The notes: generated by a model not told the origin, from the sequence alone. A DNA stretch of 64,000 bases from Natronorubrum halophilum (GCF_003670115.1 NZ_QQTY01000004.1:434001-498000), one strand, 5' to 3'. Shown: positions 1 through 8,675, numbered from the stretch's first letter. Translations and numbers: made by a program.

Positions 1-54
1 TGCTCGGTCGGCGTCGCTGGCGCGAGCCGCCGGGACGGTAGCGACGACGCTCAC
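1..54 (-). CDS. 5' end of an unidentified gene, cut by the window edge
   Basis: A GTG codon at 54-52 overlaps the TGA stop of the upstream H-NOX-like gene in a GTGA arrangement. It opens a frame that stays open to the window edge (18 codons, beginning VSVVATVPAARASD). Four-base stop/start overlaps of this kind are common in haloarchaeal operons, so a co-transcribed partner of the sensor gene is plausible. H-NOX-fold proteins are usually paired with a signalling protein, but too little is visible to name this one. Confidence 0.35.
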   Translation of the reverse strand, partial: MSVVATVPAARASDADRA

Positions 55-593
55 TGCCGCTCCACCCGAAACGCACACGTCTCGTCGCCGTCGCGAACGC
101 AGGCCGTCTCCGTAACCGTCGTCTCGCCGTCGAAGGCGTCGGCGAGTCCCTCGAGAATTCCCTGTGCCAGCCCGCAGTGGACCCGCTCCCGATCGGTCCG
201 GTACGTAACGCGGACGCGTTCGGCCGACACGCGCGTACCGGACACGGTCGGCAGCGAGTTCGCGTTGGTCGCTGCGCCGACACCGGCGGTGATCGACTCG
301 AGGTGTTCGAGAACGTCGAACAGGTCCCAATCGTCACGGAAGTGGGCGTTGAACGTCGTCAGGAGTTCGGGAGCGAGCGTTCGGCCGAAGTCGCGCTCGA
401 TCTGTCGTCCGTTCTGCACCGCCATCGACGACAGCGTCTCGAGGATGCGATCGATCTCGTGATCGTCGTACGAGGAGATGGGGAGATATAGCGTCGGCTC
501 GAGGTCGACGCGGTCGACGATCATCTCCCACGTCTCTGCGTCGGTCTTCGCGACGACGTATTCTTTGAGAGTCTTGTGAATGATTCCGTGCAT
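51..593 (-). CDS. H-NOX (heme-NO-binding)-like sensor domain protein lacking the heme histidine
   Basis: A 180-residue single-domain protein the size of a stand-alone H-NOX (HNOB) domain, starting MHGIIHKTLKEYV as the family does. It aligns almost without gaps to bacterial H-NOX as I remember it: Pro115 and the YxSxR motif positions (Tyr131, Thr133, Arg135) are kept. The proximal heme ligand His102 is Thr102 here, in LESITAGVG. The C-terminus has two cysteines (165 and 173, ACVRDGDETCAF), resembling the cysteine pair of V4R-type ligand domains. The protein may therefore sense something other than heme-bound NO, perhaps by ligand binding or thiol chemistry (inference). It probably heads a small operon with the gene running off the left edge. 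The fold call is good; the function is unknown. Confidence 0.75.
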   Translation of the reverse strand: MHGIIHKTLKEYVVAKTDAETWEMIVDRVDLEPTLYLPISSYDDHEIDRILETLSSMAVQNGRQIERDFGRTLAPELLTTFNAHFRDDWDLFDVLEHLESITAGVGAATNANSLPTVSGTRVSAERVRVTYRTDRERVHCGLAQGILEGLADAFDGETTVTETACVRDGDETCAFRVERQ

Positions 594-737
594 CTGGTCA
601 CACAGGCGCTGGTTCGGCGTCTCGAGAGCGCGATTGGTCGGGAACCCCCCACGACCGATTCGGGTTCCGATTACCTAAGCCAGTGTATGGTAGTCACTTA
701 ACAGTTACAGAAATTTCGAGATGGAGACCGGTTGCGC

Positions 738-1592
738 TCAGAACCGGGCCGCAAGCGCCGGTGCGACCGAGACGGCGCTCGTCTGTCGCTCGATCGTGTC
801 CGTCCCGTAGATCGCCTCGACGCCGGCTCGAGAGAGTTTCGTGACGGCGTTGTTCGCGAGCAGCGGGTGGACGCAGGTGACGAAGACGCGGCCGACGCCG
901 CGATCCCGTAAGACGCCGACGGCTTCGCTCATGGTCGACCCCGTCGCGATGATATCGTCCGTCACGACGACGTCGCGGCCGGCCACGTCGACGTCGCTGG
1001 GGGTGATCTCGACCGCCGTTCCGGAGTGGCGCGTCTTCTCGAAGTAGTCCGTCTCGCCGTCGCCGTAGGCGTCCCGGACCGTCTCGGCGAGATCCGTCGC
1101 CCCCGCATCGGGAGAGAGGAAGACGGGATCCTCGAGGGCGTCGGGGAGCGGGTCGGCCAGCCGTCCCGCCGCGTCGACAGCGGTCGCCGTGGGCTCGAAG
1201 AAGTCACACACCGCTCGCTCGTGGGGATTGACGGTCAGTATCCGATCCGCGCCGGTCGAGATCGCGCGGGCGACCGCCCGCGCGGAGACGGGGTGGCCCG
1301 CCTCGAAGGCATCGTCCTGTCGGCCGTAGCCCATGTACGGCAGGACGGTGACGACCTCCGCCGCACCGGCTTCCCGGACAGCGTCTTGCAGTTGAAGCAG
1401 TTCGAGATGGGCGTCGCTCGAGACGGTCGAGGCGACGACGATCGCGCGGTCGTCGTCGAAGCCGGGTACGGAAGCGAGCAGTTCGCCGTCGGGAAATCGG
1501 TCGTACTCGACGGCGGCGAGCGGTTCCTCGAGTTCGCGGGCGAGCCCAGCGGCGAGCGCCTGGGACGCGGAGCCGCTGACGATAGTGGTCAT
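738..1592 (-). CDS. prs: Ribose-phosphate pyrophosphokinase (PRPP synthetase)
   Basis: Makes 5-phosphoribosyl 1-pyrophosphate from ribose 5-phosphate and ATP for purine, pyrimidine, histidine and tryptophan synthesis in the cytoplasm. The 284-residue protein has the usual archaeal length. It shows the flexible-loop region YMGYGRQDDAF (about residues 86-96) and the PRPP-binding loop VVVTDDIIATGST (208-220), and NPHERAVCDF matches the conserved Asn-Pro-His region. It starts at ATG with MTTIVSGSAS. It is monocistronic as far as can be seen, with a lipoprotein gene about 100 bases upstream on the same strand. Family and function are secure. Confidence 0.93.
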   Translation of the reverse strand: MTTIVSGSASQALAAGLARELEEPLAAVEYDRFPDGELLASVPGFDDDRAIVVASTVSSDAHLELLQLQDAVREAGAAEVVTVLPYMGYGRQDDAFEAGHPVSARAVARAISTGADRILTVNPHERAVCDFFEPTATAVDAAGRLADPLPDALEDPVFLSPDAGATDLAETVRDAYGDGETDYFEKTRHSGTAVEITPSDVDVAGRDVVVTDDIIATGSTMSEAVGVLRDRGVGRVFVTCVHPLLANNAVTKLSRAGVEAIYGTDTIERQTSAVSVAPALAARF

Positions 1593-1691
1593 ACTCGAGT
1601 GGACAGCGCGGGGGATAAACCCGTTTTCGTTCTCGCATCGGTCGGGAACCGTGCGAACGGAATCGTGATCGCGGCCGACGCCGCTCGCGAG

Positions 1692-2216
1692 TTACTCCTC
1701 CGCGTCGGAATCGGCGTCGCCGTCGCTGCAGGGACCGCCGTCGGTGGTGCCGGGGATCGTCAACGTCCCGCTGGAATCGATTCGCACGAGGAGATTGAGA
1801 CAGTTCGGTTCGTTCCACTTCGCCGGCGTGACTTCCACCAGTTCCTCCTGATCGAGACGAGCCGTGACCCGGAACTGGCCCGGATCCGTCGGCCAGTTGC
1901 GCTCGAGCGTCACGTCCTCGTTGGCCTCGAGCGATTCGGTCTTCCAGGCCTCGATCTCCCGGTCGAACTCGACGATGACGTCGACCGCGTGCGACGTATC
2001 GTCCGAATTATTGACCGTAATCTCGCCGAGAATCGTTCCGTCGACTTCCGTGGAACTCCCCGTCTCACCTTCGTCGGGGGACTCGTCGTCGTTTTCGGCG
2101 GCTTCGTTCTCGGACTCGTCCTCGTCCTCGCCGTCGTCGCTCGAGCAGCCGGCGATAGCGCCGGTGAGGGCGGCGCCGGTCGCGGCGAGAAGCCGGCGGC
2201 GTGGTAACGTACTCAT
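1692..2216 (-). CDS. Tat-exported lipoprotein of unknown function
   Basis: The 174-residue protein begins MSTLPRRRLLAATG, a twin-arginine signal. A lipobox follows (AGC with Cys at about 24) and then a Ser/Asp/Glu-rich spacer typical of haloarchaeal lipoproteins. The remaining domain (about residues 55-160) has alternating hydrophobic residues and phrases such as ILGEITVNNSDDTSHAVDVIVEF, suggesting a small beta-sandwich of FxLYD type (inference). It ends in another acidic tail. The protein should be anchored on the outer face of the membrane. No partner gene gives its role away. Confidence 0.7.
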   Translation of the reverse strand: MSTLPRRRLLAATGAALTGAIAGCSSDDGEDEDESENEAAENDDESPDEGETGSSTEVDGTILGEITVNNSDDTSHAVDVIVEFDREIEAWKTESLEANEDVTLERNWPTDPGQFRVTARLDQEELVEVTPAKWNEPNCLNLLVRIDSSGTLTIPGTTDGGPCSDGDADSDAEE

Positions 2217-2258
2217 ACGTTAGCTGAACAGTAACGAGGACAGATAAATGTCCGTCAG

Positions 2259-2306
2259 ACGCCCCGAGCGACTCGGGCGCACAGTGACGTTCAGTGGCTA
2301 CGATAG
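2259..2306. repeat. Partial copy of repeat family A supplying a stop codon
   Basis: Read on the minus strand, 2306-2280 gives TATCGTAGCCACTGAACGTC followed by ACTGTGC. This closely matches the left ends of the family A elements at 12162 and 63631. A GC-rich palindrome (2260-2279) follows, like the palindromic core of the other copies, but the second terminal repeat is not convincingly present. The TGA stop of the neighbouring beta-propeller gene (2291-2293) lies inside the repeat, so the last residues of that protein, RSH, are repeat-encoded. Confidence 0.55.
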
Positions 2307-3190
2307 TCGCCGCGGGGAACGACAAGTCCGGTCACGTCACCGACACCGAGCGTTCGCGAGCGCCACGGACCGTTTCCATCCCCTGGCGTCGCCGCGAGGA
2401 ACGTCCCCCGTTCCGTAACGGCGTACGCCGTTGGACCGTATCCGAATCCGACGATCGGAGCGTTCGAGCGGTCGTACTCCCGCCACGTTTCGTCGTCGGC
2501 GTCGTACGCGTAAACCGTCGTTCCGGAAACCGCGTGGGCTCGAGCCAGTCGACCCCGTTCCGAGTGCGGGTCCGCATCGACGGTTTCGAACGGTCCCTCG
2601 AGCGTTTCCATCCAGCCGTTGCCGAGTTTGTAGAGCCCGTCGGCGGTGGCGGCGAGGGGAACGCCGTTCGCGGAGACGTCCCGGACATCCGTGAGGCCGG
2701 CGTGGTCGAGACCGCCGTCGTGGACGCGGTAGACGCCCGCGTCGGTCCCGACGAGGTCGCCGTCGATCGCTCGGACCGTCGCGACGCCGTCGCTCTCTAC
2801 GGGCTCCCACTCCCCGCCGGTCGCGTCGGCGTCCGCGCCCCCTGGCAGGCGGAACACGTCGCCGTCGGGTCCGGCCGCGACCAGTTCCGCGCCGTCGTAA
2901 CCGACGGCGACCGCGGGACCGAACCCGGTTCCGACGAAGGTCGCATCCGCTTCGGTCGCCTCGTCGCGGGCACCCTCGAGTTGCAGGATCCGGACGTCTT
3001 CGTCCGTCGCGATGGCGACGGTACCGCCAGTCGCCGCGATATCGCGAGCGTTACAACGGTTGCAGAGGCCGAACTCCCCGACGGTGTCGCCGGCAACGCG
3101 AACGCGGACGACACCGATCGAACTCGCGACGTACGCCTCGACGGCTCCCTCGCGGTCGCCGTAGACGCGCTTCTCCTCGATCGAATCCAT
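2291..3190 (-). CDS. HVO_0234-type beta-propeller protein
   Basis: A 299-residue acidic protein built of repeating short beta-rich blades (for example GTVAIATDEDVRILQLEG, GDLVGTDAGVYRVHDG and GVPLAATADGLYKLGNG). The recurring Gly-Val/Leu-Tyr pattern is that of a six- or seven-bladed propeller. There is no signal peptide, so it should be cytoplasmic. A CNRC pair at about residues 43-46 could bind a metal or form a disulfide. I recognise it as the haloarchaeal propeller family named after HVO_0234, whose molecular role is unknown. It is divergent from glmM, about 200 bases away. Its last codons come from a dispersed repeat. Confidence 0.7.
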   Translation of the reverse strand: MDSIEEKRVYGDREGAVEAYVASSIGVVRVRVAGDTVGEFGLCNRCNARDIAATGGTVAIATDEDVRILQLEGARDEATEADATFVGTGFGPAVAVGYDGAELVAAGPDGDVFRLPGGADADATGGEWEPVESDGVATVRAIDGDLVGTDAGVYRVHDGGLDHAGLTDVRDVSANGVPLAATADGLYKLGNGWMETLEGPFETVDADPHSERGRLARAHAVSGTTVYAYDADDETWREYDRSNAPIVGFGYGPTAYAVTERGTFLAATPGDGNGPWRSRTLGVGDVTGLVVPRGDYRSH

Positions 3191-3390
3191 ACGTAGACGT
3201 CGGGTTCGCGCGGGGAAAGCGTTCTGTCTGCTCGAGACCGTTCGGGTGAGGAACTATCCGACAGCGGGGACCGTACGGCTGAACAGTGAGAGAAGTGTGC
3301 CGAAACGAACAGCTGTAGAACGATGCCGTTACGCCGAGTTCCGTCCCAGTTACGCAATCCCTTTGGGGAGGGCACACCGAATAACCACTA

Positions 3391-4755
3391 ATGCAGGTAT
3401 TCGGATCGAGCGGAACACGAGGCGTCGCCAACGAGGAGCTGACGCCCGCGTTCGTTTTACGCGTCGCGAAAGCGGCGGGGACGGCCTGGGGGGCCGATCG
3501 GGTTGCCATCGCGCGAGACACGCGCTACACCGGGCGGATGCTGGCCGATGCGGCTGCGAGCGGCCTCGCGAGCACGGGAACCGATATCGACCGTATCGGA
3601 GTCGTTCCGACGCCGGGTGCACAGGCGTACGCCGAGCGGGAGGGCGTTCCCGTGATGGTTATCACCGCCTCGCACAACCCGCCGCAGTACAACGGCGTCA
3701 AACTCGTCGGGAGCGACGGGATCGAACTCGCGGTATCCGACCTCGAGTCCATCGAGGAGGTGTTGCTCACCGAGGCGTTCGACGTCGCCCCGTGGGATGA
3801 GACCGGGCGGGTTCGCGAGATCGAAGGCGTCACGCGGGAGTACGTGGACGAACTGCTCGTCTCGGCCGATCGGGAGACCATCGCCGACGCCGACCTCACG
3901 GTCGCGCTCGATCCGGGCCACGGCGCCGGGACGCTCACGAGCCCCGAGTTCTTCCGCGATCTGGGCTGTCGCGTCGTCACCGTCAACGGCCAACCCGACG
4001 GCCACTTCCTCGGCCGGGACCCCGAGCCCGTCCCCGATAACCTCGAGGACCTGGGCAAGCTGGTCCGGGCCACCGACGCCGACATCGGAATCGCCCACGA
4101 CGGCGACGCCGACCGCGCCATCTTCTTCGACGAGGACGGCACGTACGTCGAGGGCGACGCCACCCTCGCCGCGCTCGCCGAAGCGGAACTCGAGGCCGGC
4201 GACACGACGGTTTCGGCGGTCAACGTCTCCCAGCGGCTGGTCGACGTCGTCACCGAGATCGGTGCCGACCTCGAACTCACCCCCATCGGCTCGACGAACA
4301 TCATCACGAGAATCGAGGAGCTCGAGGCGAAGGGCAAGCGCGTTCCGATCGCGGGCGAGGGCAACGGCGGGATCTTCTTCCCGTCGTACCGGCTCTCGCG
4401 GGACGGCGCGTTCACCGCGGCGCGGTTCCTCGAACTCGTCGCCGAGCGTCCGGTCAGCGAGATCGTCGCTCCCTACGACGGCTACGCGAACGTCCGGCAC
4501 AACATCGAGTACGAGTCGACGGCCGAACGCGACGCGATGATCGACGCCGCGGCGAACCACGCCAAGGCGTCCGACGCCGAACTCAACACGCGCGACGGCT
4601 ACCGACTGGATCACGGCGACGCGTGGGTGCTCGCCCGTCCCTCCGGCACCGAGCCGCTCGTCCGCGTCTACGCCGAGGCCCGCGACGAGGATCGGGCGCG
4701 CGAACTGGCCGACGAGATGTACGAGACGCTGGCCGACGCGAAAGCCGAGGCCTGA
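3391..4755 (+). CDS. glmM: Phosphoglucosamine mutase
   Basis: An alpha-D-phosphohexomutase interconverting glucosamine-6-phosphate and glucosamine-1-phosphate, on the route to UDP-GlcNAc for surface glycans. The 454-residue protein has the catalytic serine loop TASHNPPQYNG (about residues 91-101), the metal-binding loop DGDADR (about 238), the sugar-binding loop GEGNGG and the phosphate-binding loop RPSGTEP (about 416). Archaeal paralogues can act on glucose or mannose phosphates instead, so substrate choice rests on similarity. It starts at ATG (MQVFGSSGTRG), which gives the conserved N-terminus. Confidence 0.88.
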   Translation: MQVFGSSGTRGVANEELTPAFVLRVAKAAGTAWGADRVAIARDTRYTGRMLADAAASGLASTGTDIDRIGVVPTPGAQAYAEREGVPVMVITASHNPPQYNGVKLVGSDGIELAVSDLESIEEVLLTEAFDVAPWDETGRVREIEGVTREYVDELLVSADRETIADADLTVALDPGHGAGTLTSPEFFRDLGCRVVTVNGQPDGHFLGRDPEPVPDNLEDLGKLVRATDADIGIAHDGDADRAIFFDEDGTYVEGDATLAALAEAELEAGDTTVSAVNVSQRLVDVVTEIGADLELTPIGSTNIITRIEELEAKGKRVPIAGEGNGGIFFPSYRLSRDGAFTAARFLELVAERPVSEIVAPYDGYANVRHNIEYESTAERDAMIDAAANHAKASDAELNTRDGYRLDHGDAWVLARPSGTEPLVRVYAEARDEDRARELADEMYETLADAKAEA

Positions 4756-4819
4756 GTCGGTCGAGTCGTCCCGTCGCCGCCACTCGGTGTTGGTCGAGCC
4801 GAGACGGTGTTTCGAGGCA

Positions 4820-5311
4820 TCAGTTGGTCGAGATCAGTCGTATCGTAGCGAGCAGTAGCCGGTGTGCGGCCACTAGCACGGTCACCGCGGCGACGATCAA
4901 CACACCCTCGAGCAGCGTCGGCAACAGTCCGAGCGAGACGATCAGCGTCGTTGCACAGGCGGGCGGGTGGCGGGTGTCGGTCGCGAGCATCCCGCCGGCG
5001 GTCACCGTCGTCGCGAGGATCCCGCTCGCGGCGAGTCGAAGTCCCTCGAGCGATCCGGGATCGGTCGCGGCCGTCATGGACACACCGGTCGCGAGCAGGT
5101 GATACGCCAGTAGTCCGGCGACGACGCCGATCGCGTGACCGCCGATCACCCGCCTCGGAGACGTCGCGTCGCCGTCCTGAAACAGCGCCAGCACGAACGC
5201 GGAGGGTCCGAGGCTCGGAAACAACATCGGAAGGCCGGACAGCCAGAACAACGCTGCAGTCGTCGACAAGAGGAGGGCAGTGTGCAGCGTCGTTCCCACC
5301 CGGTCGTCCAT
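4820..5311 (-). CDS. HPP family integral membrane protein
   Basis: About 163 residues with four to five hydrophobic segments and the family signature His-Pro-Pro in TRHPPACATTL (about residue 118), plus the typical FPSLGPSAFVLAL segment near the N-terminus. HPP proteins are thought to be small membrane transporters; some bacterial and plastid members affect nitrite transport. The substrate here is unknown. A GTG three codons upstream (5320) could also be the start. It lies tail-to-tail with glmM. Confidence 0.8.
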   Translation of the reverse strand: MDDRVGTTLHTALLLSTTAALFWLSGLPMLFPSLGPSAFVLALFQDGDATSPRRVIGGHAIGVVAGLLAYHLLATGVSMTAATDPGSLEGLRLAASGILATTVTAGGMLATDTRHPPACATTLIVSLGLLPTLLEGVLIVAAVTVLVAAHRLLLATIRLISTN

Positions 5312-5421
5312 ACCGGTCACTTCGTGATTCGCACGAAAAACACCCCTGATTCGACAATCGTCAGCCGATCGAGTGGAAACGCCGGTGAGACCGGTCGAAC
5401 GGTCGGTTTACGAGCGTGCGA

Positions 5422-5829
5422 TCAGGGGACGATCGTCACGGGGAGGGGTGACCGCCGCGTGACCGCCTCCGCGACGCTGCCGAGGAGCATCCGGGAGACC
5501 CCCGATCGCCCCTCGCTCCCCATCACGATCTGGTCGACGTTCGCCTCGTCGGCGTACTCGAGGATGGCGTCCGCCGAGGTCCCCTCGATAACGGTCGTCT
5601 CGACGGGTCTGTCGTAGCGCTTGGCGATCGATCGCACGTCCGCGAAGAACTCGGGTTCGTCGCCCTCGTCACCGACCGCCGCCGGCGGCCGACCGCCGTA
5701 CCCCGCCTCGAGGTCGTCGACCGCGTGAACCACCGTTACCTCGTCGTTCGGAAAGACCTCGAGGGCGTGCTCGAGGGCCGCCCGAGCGGTCTCGGAGTCG
5801 TCCATCGGAACGAGTAGCTGTCTGGGCAT
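5422..5829 (-). CDS. Universal stress protein (UspA family)
   Basis: A single 135-residue Usp domain. It begins MPRQLLVPMDDSETARAALEHAL and ends with the nucleotide-binding motif MGSEGRSGVSRMLLGSVAEAVTRRSPLPVTIV, given here in separate recognisable parts: MGSEGR, then SRMLLGSVAEAV. The Gly-x2-Gly-x9-Gly(S) pattern marks the ATP-binding subgroup. Haloarchaea carry dozens of such proteins and individual roles are mostly unknown. It appears monocistronic. Confidence 0.9.
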   Translation of the reverse strand: MPRQLLVPMDDSETARAALEHALEVFPNDEVTVVHAVDDLEAGYGGRPPAAVGDEGDEPEFFADVRSIAKRYDRPVETTVIEGTSADAILEYADEANVDQIVMGSEGRSGVSRMLLGSVAEAVTRRSPLPVTIVP

Positions 5830-5891
5830 AGTCGTCGTAGGACGGGACGCCCCTTCAGTAACGGGGCAGTCACACGGAACGGTCGAAGCGG

Positions 5892-7061
5892 TCAGATCGG
5901 ATCCTCGACCTCGAGTGCGTCCTCGAGTCGGTCCCGCTCGGTTCGTCGCGCCTCGAGTTCGGCCGCAACCTGTCCGTCGGCCAGGCGGTCGCGTTCCGCG
6001 GGCGTGAGCTGATCGACCGCCCGGGCCGCCGTCTGCAGGCGGTCGTACTCGAATTCAGGGTCGGTCGTCAGCCGGCGAATCGACCGGAGTCGGGCGACGG
6101 TATCCTCATCGGCGACGCGAGACACGAACGGACGGACCTCGCGTGCCTTTCGCTGGAGGACGCCCGCGTCACCCGGCGGCCATTCGATGGTCAACGGCTC
6201 GGCGTCGATCCCGTCCAGAAACGTCTGCTGGGTCGCGACCTTCCGTTTGAGTTCGTCCGCGCTCTCGACGTAGTGCGAGAGCTTCGACCGGGAGTAGTTC
6301 GCGTACTCGAGCAGTTCCGGGATCGTATACTCGCCGGCCGGGTCCTCCCGAACGTAGCCGGCCAGATCCGCCGGCGGCTGTTCGTAGGGAACGAAGGGGT
6401 ACCAGCGACTGCGGTCGAGCAAGGCGAACACCTCGCGCGCCGCGGTCTCGAGGCGGAATTCCTCGAAGGCGGTCTCGATCGCGTCGTTGTACGCGTCGAT
6501 GGGTTCCCGGAGCGTCTCGACCGGTGCATCGAGGTCGGCGGTCGCGAGTTCGAGGAGTCGCTCTCGGTCCTCGATTTCGTCGTCGAGTCGTCGGCGTCGC
6601 TTGGCCGCGGCCGTTCGCGCGTCGTCGAGCGCCTCGCGAGCGGCTTCGCGTTCGTCGAGCAGGCTGGCGTACTGGGCCGCCGGCTCCAGAGCGTCGTGGG
6701 CGCGTTCGAAGTCCGATTCGCTGAGTCGACGTTTGTCGATCCGCTCGAGGGCCTCCTCGAACGCCTCGCGCCCCTTCAGATCGTCGGGCAGGCTCGTGAC
6801 CAGCGAGTCGAACTTTCCCTCGAGTTCGACGTAGGCCTTGAAGTTCTCCCGGCCGGTGCCCGTCGCTCGATCGACGTAGTCGTCGAGCATCCCCGTCGCA
6901 TCCCGGTAGGCCTCGGCGGCGTTGGCGACCGCCTCGCCGCCGTGGTCCTCGATTCGCTCCTCGGCCCGTTCGAAGCGCTCGCGGGCCGCCTCGAGGCCCT
7001 CGAGTGGAGTCCGTTCAGCTGCGTCAGATCCCGCGTCGGAGTGATGGACGCGTTCGCTCAT
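5892..7061 (-). CDS. Coiled-coil protein adjacent to hisI (DUF7118-like)
   Basis: A 389-residue, highly charged protein dominated by long alpha-helical stretches with heptad-like patterns (about residues 20-60, 95-190 and 345-385), with no signal peptide or membrane segment. A more compact central part contains RSRWYPFVPYEQPPADLAGYV. It starts 6 bases after the hisI stop, so the two are almost certainly co-transcribed. Haloarchaea conserve a family of this kind beside hisI, which I tentatively match to DUF7118. Nothing in the sequence points to catalysis; a structural or scaffolding role is only a guess. Confidence 0.6.
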   Translation of the reverse strand: MSERVHHSDAGSDAAERTPLEGLEAARERFERAEERIEDHGGEAVANAAEAYRDATGMLDDYVDRATGTGRENFKAYVELEGKFDSLVTSLPDDLKGREAFEEALERIDKRRLSESDFERAHDALEPAAQYASLLDEREAAREALDDARTAAAKRRRRLDDEIEDRERLLELATADLDAPVETLREPIDAYNDAIETAFEEFRLETAAREVFALLDRSRWYPFVPYEQPPADLAGYVREDPAGEYTIPELLEYANYSRSKLSHYVESADELKRKVATQQTFLDGIDAEPLTIEWPPGDAGVLQRKAREVRPFVSRVADEDTVARLRSIRRLTTDPEFEYDRLQTAARAVDQLTPAERDRLADGQVAAELEARRTERDRLEDALEVEDPI

Positions 7062-7067
7062 CGGTGG

Positions 7068-7439
7068 TCAGTCGTCGTAGACTGCGTCGGGATCGAACAC
7101 TCGTTCGCCGACGTTCTCCCCCTCGATCGTCCGGTAGAAACACGACCGGCGGCCGGTGTGACACGCGCCGCCTTCCTGGTCGACCAGATAGAGCAGCGTA
7201 TCGGCGTCACAGTCGACGCGTACCTCCGCGACGTCCTGGGTGTGGCCGCTCGTCTTCCCCTTTTGCCACAACTCGTCTCGGCTCCGGGAATAGTAGTGAG
7301 CCAGGCCGGTCTCGCGCGTCCGGTCGAGGGCCTCGGGCGAAACGTAGGCGAGCATGAGTACCTCTCCCGTCTCGACGTCCTGTGCAACGGCAGGGACAAG
7401 TCCATCCTCGTCGAAGTCGATCGCAATGCCGTCGTCCAT
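7068..7439 (-). CDS. hisI: Phosphoribosyl-AMP cyclohydrolase
   Basis: Catalyses the third step of histidine biosynthesis, opening the purine ring of phosphoribosyl-AMP. The 123-residue protein has the usual length for a monofunctional archaeal HisI and shows the conserved parts: [28 protein letters not shown], the metal-binding [14 protein letters not shown] and [11 protein letters not shown]. The cysteines in those last two parts coordinate the catalytic zinc in the family. It leads a two-gene unit with the coiled-coil gene downstream. Confidence 0.95.
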   Translation of the reverse strand: MDDGIAIDFDEDGLVPAVAQDVETGEVLMLAYVSPEALDRTRETGLAHYYSRSRDELWQKGKTSGHTQDVAEVRVDCDADTLLYLVDQEGGACHTGRRSCFYRTIEGENVGERVFDPDAVYDD

Positions 7440-7539
7440 GTGTCGACGGTTGTCCGGTAAGGCGATAGGTCTTTTGCCACGGTCTCAACCGCTGGGAATC
7501 GAGAGCCCGGCGGGACCTGACAGCTACGCGGTGTGACGA

Positions 7540-7830
7540 TCAGTTCGGGCGCTGTTGCGCCGCTTCGTCGTCGGGATCCTCGGAGGGAATCGCGAGCACC
7601 ATCAACACGAGCGCGATACAGACGATCGAACCGCCGAGTGCGAACGCCCCAATCGCGGTCGGGACGCTGATAAACCCCGCCAGAACGGAGAGTCCGATCG
7701 ACAACAGGACAAGTCCGACGATCGAGGAAACGGCGAGCCCGACGCCCTTGCGGAGCATCCAGCGCGTCTCCTCGGCGTCTTCGATGGAACTCGAGGTCGG
7801 TTGTGATTCGGGTGGATGGCTTGCGGAAGA
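7540..7830 (-). CDS. Small two-helix membrane protein
   Basis: About 96 residues from the ATG at 7830 (MSSASHPPESQ): a polar N-terminus, two hydrophobic helices (GVGLAVSSIVGLVLLSIGL and AIGAFALGGSIVCIALVLM) and an acidic tail. The frame also opens 14 codons earlier at 7872, but those residues look non-conserved. No known domain is recognised; it is a typical haloarchaeal small membrane protein. Confidence 0.6.
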   Translation of the reverse strand, partial: SSASHPPESQPTSSSIEDAEETRWMLRKGVGLAVSSIVGLVLLSIGLSVLAGFISVPTAIGAFALGGSIVCIALVLMVLAIPSEDPDDEAAQQRPN

Positions 7831-8070
7831 CATAGCTCGTAACTCGCCTAGAGAAACGGTCCCACGTACCATATCCTTGTGTGCTGGCGAATCGGACTGT
7901 CAGGGGCGAGCGGGAGAACCGCAGTCTCGAGTTTCACGCCCGCTACGGGTGCTCTCCGTCCGGATCGGTGTGGGAACGGAGCCGACGGCAGACCGCGGCT
8001 GAGACCGACTCGAGTCGTGCTTGCAAACGTCTGCGAGTCGAGTATTTAGCTCGGCGGCTGAGTACCAGTG

Positions 8071-8199
8071 ATGAGTACGCAGACCACGACCGACCGGCCA
8101 GTCACTTGCCGAGTGTGTGGCGCGGAGAACGATCACTTCTACACCTACTGTCGTAACTGCCTCCAGACGCTCCCCGCACGGCCCGACCGGAATCGCTGA
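8071..8199 (+). CDS. 42-residue zinc-ribbon mini-protein
   Basis: ATG at 8071 opens a 42-codon frame ending at TGA 8197-8199. The product has a CRVCGAEN knuckle (Cys13, Cys16) and a YCRNC knuckle (Cys27, Cys30), spaced as in a rubredoxin-like zinc ribbon, followed by a Pro/Arg tail. A TATTTA stretch (8043-8048) lies about 25 bases before the start, fitting a leaderless transcript. Haloarchaea encode many such zinc-finger mini-proteins; some affect adhesion or stress responses, but the role of this one is unknown. Confidence 0.65.
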   Translation: MSTQTTTDRPVTCRVCGAENDHFYTYCRNCLQTLPARPDRNR

Positions 8200-8277
8200 G
8201 CCCGCTCAGACGCGTCCCCGCCGCGATTCGAAGCGACGAGCGACGGGTTCGATCCGTCCCGCGGTCGCCGAGACCGA

Positions 8278-8508
8278 TCAGTCGTAGGGATCCGTAGCGT
8301 CGTCGAGCGGCAACTCGATATCCGCTTCGGCGACCGCTGTGACGCGGGTCGTCACCCGCAGCGGCTCGCTACAGGTCGGACACGGAACCACCAGATCGAT
8401 CCCCAGCGAGTCGTCGGCCGGATAGATCTCGAGAACGGTCAGATCAGCGGCCGAGAGGTACTCAGCGTCCAGTTCGTGCTCGTGCGTCTCCGCCTCATTG
8501 GCCGTCAT
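8278..8508 (-). CDS. Small conserved haloarchaeal protein with CPTC motif
   Basis: A 76-residue very acidic protein. Residues about 40-60 read DLVVPCPTCSEPLRVTTRV, a single zinc-knuckle-like CxxC in a beta-rich context, with no second knuckle. The start at ATG 8508 gives MTANEAETHEHELD. The composition and codon use are typical of real halophile genes, and both neighbours leave room for it. It could be half of a metal site completed by dimerisation or by another protein (speculation). Function unknown. Confidence 0.6.
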   Translation of the reverse strand: MTANEAETHEHELDAEYLSAADLTVLEIYPADDSLGIDLVVPCPTCSEPLRVTTRVTAVAEADIELPLDDATDPYD

Positions 8509-8675
8509 ACCGCTCCTACGCCGGAGCGACGGGAGAGTGTTTTGCCGACTGTTCGTGCAATTCGTGCAGAGAGACAGGAGTGTACCGGCCGGGACCGAGT
8601 ACCCGAGCGACGGCGAAACGCGAACCGGATACAGGTGATCACTGCGCTCGAGTCGGGAGCACTACGTCGAACCGA

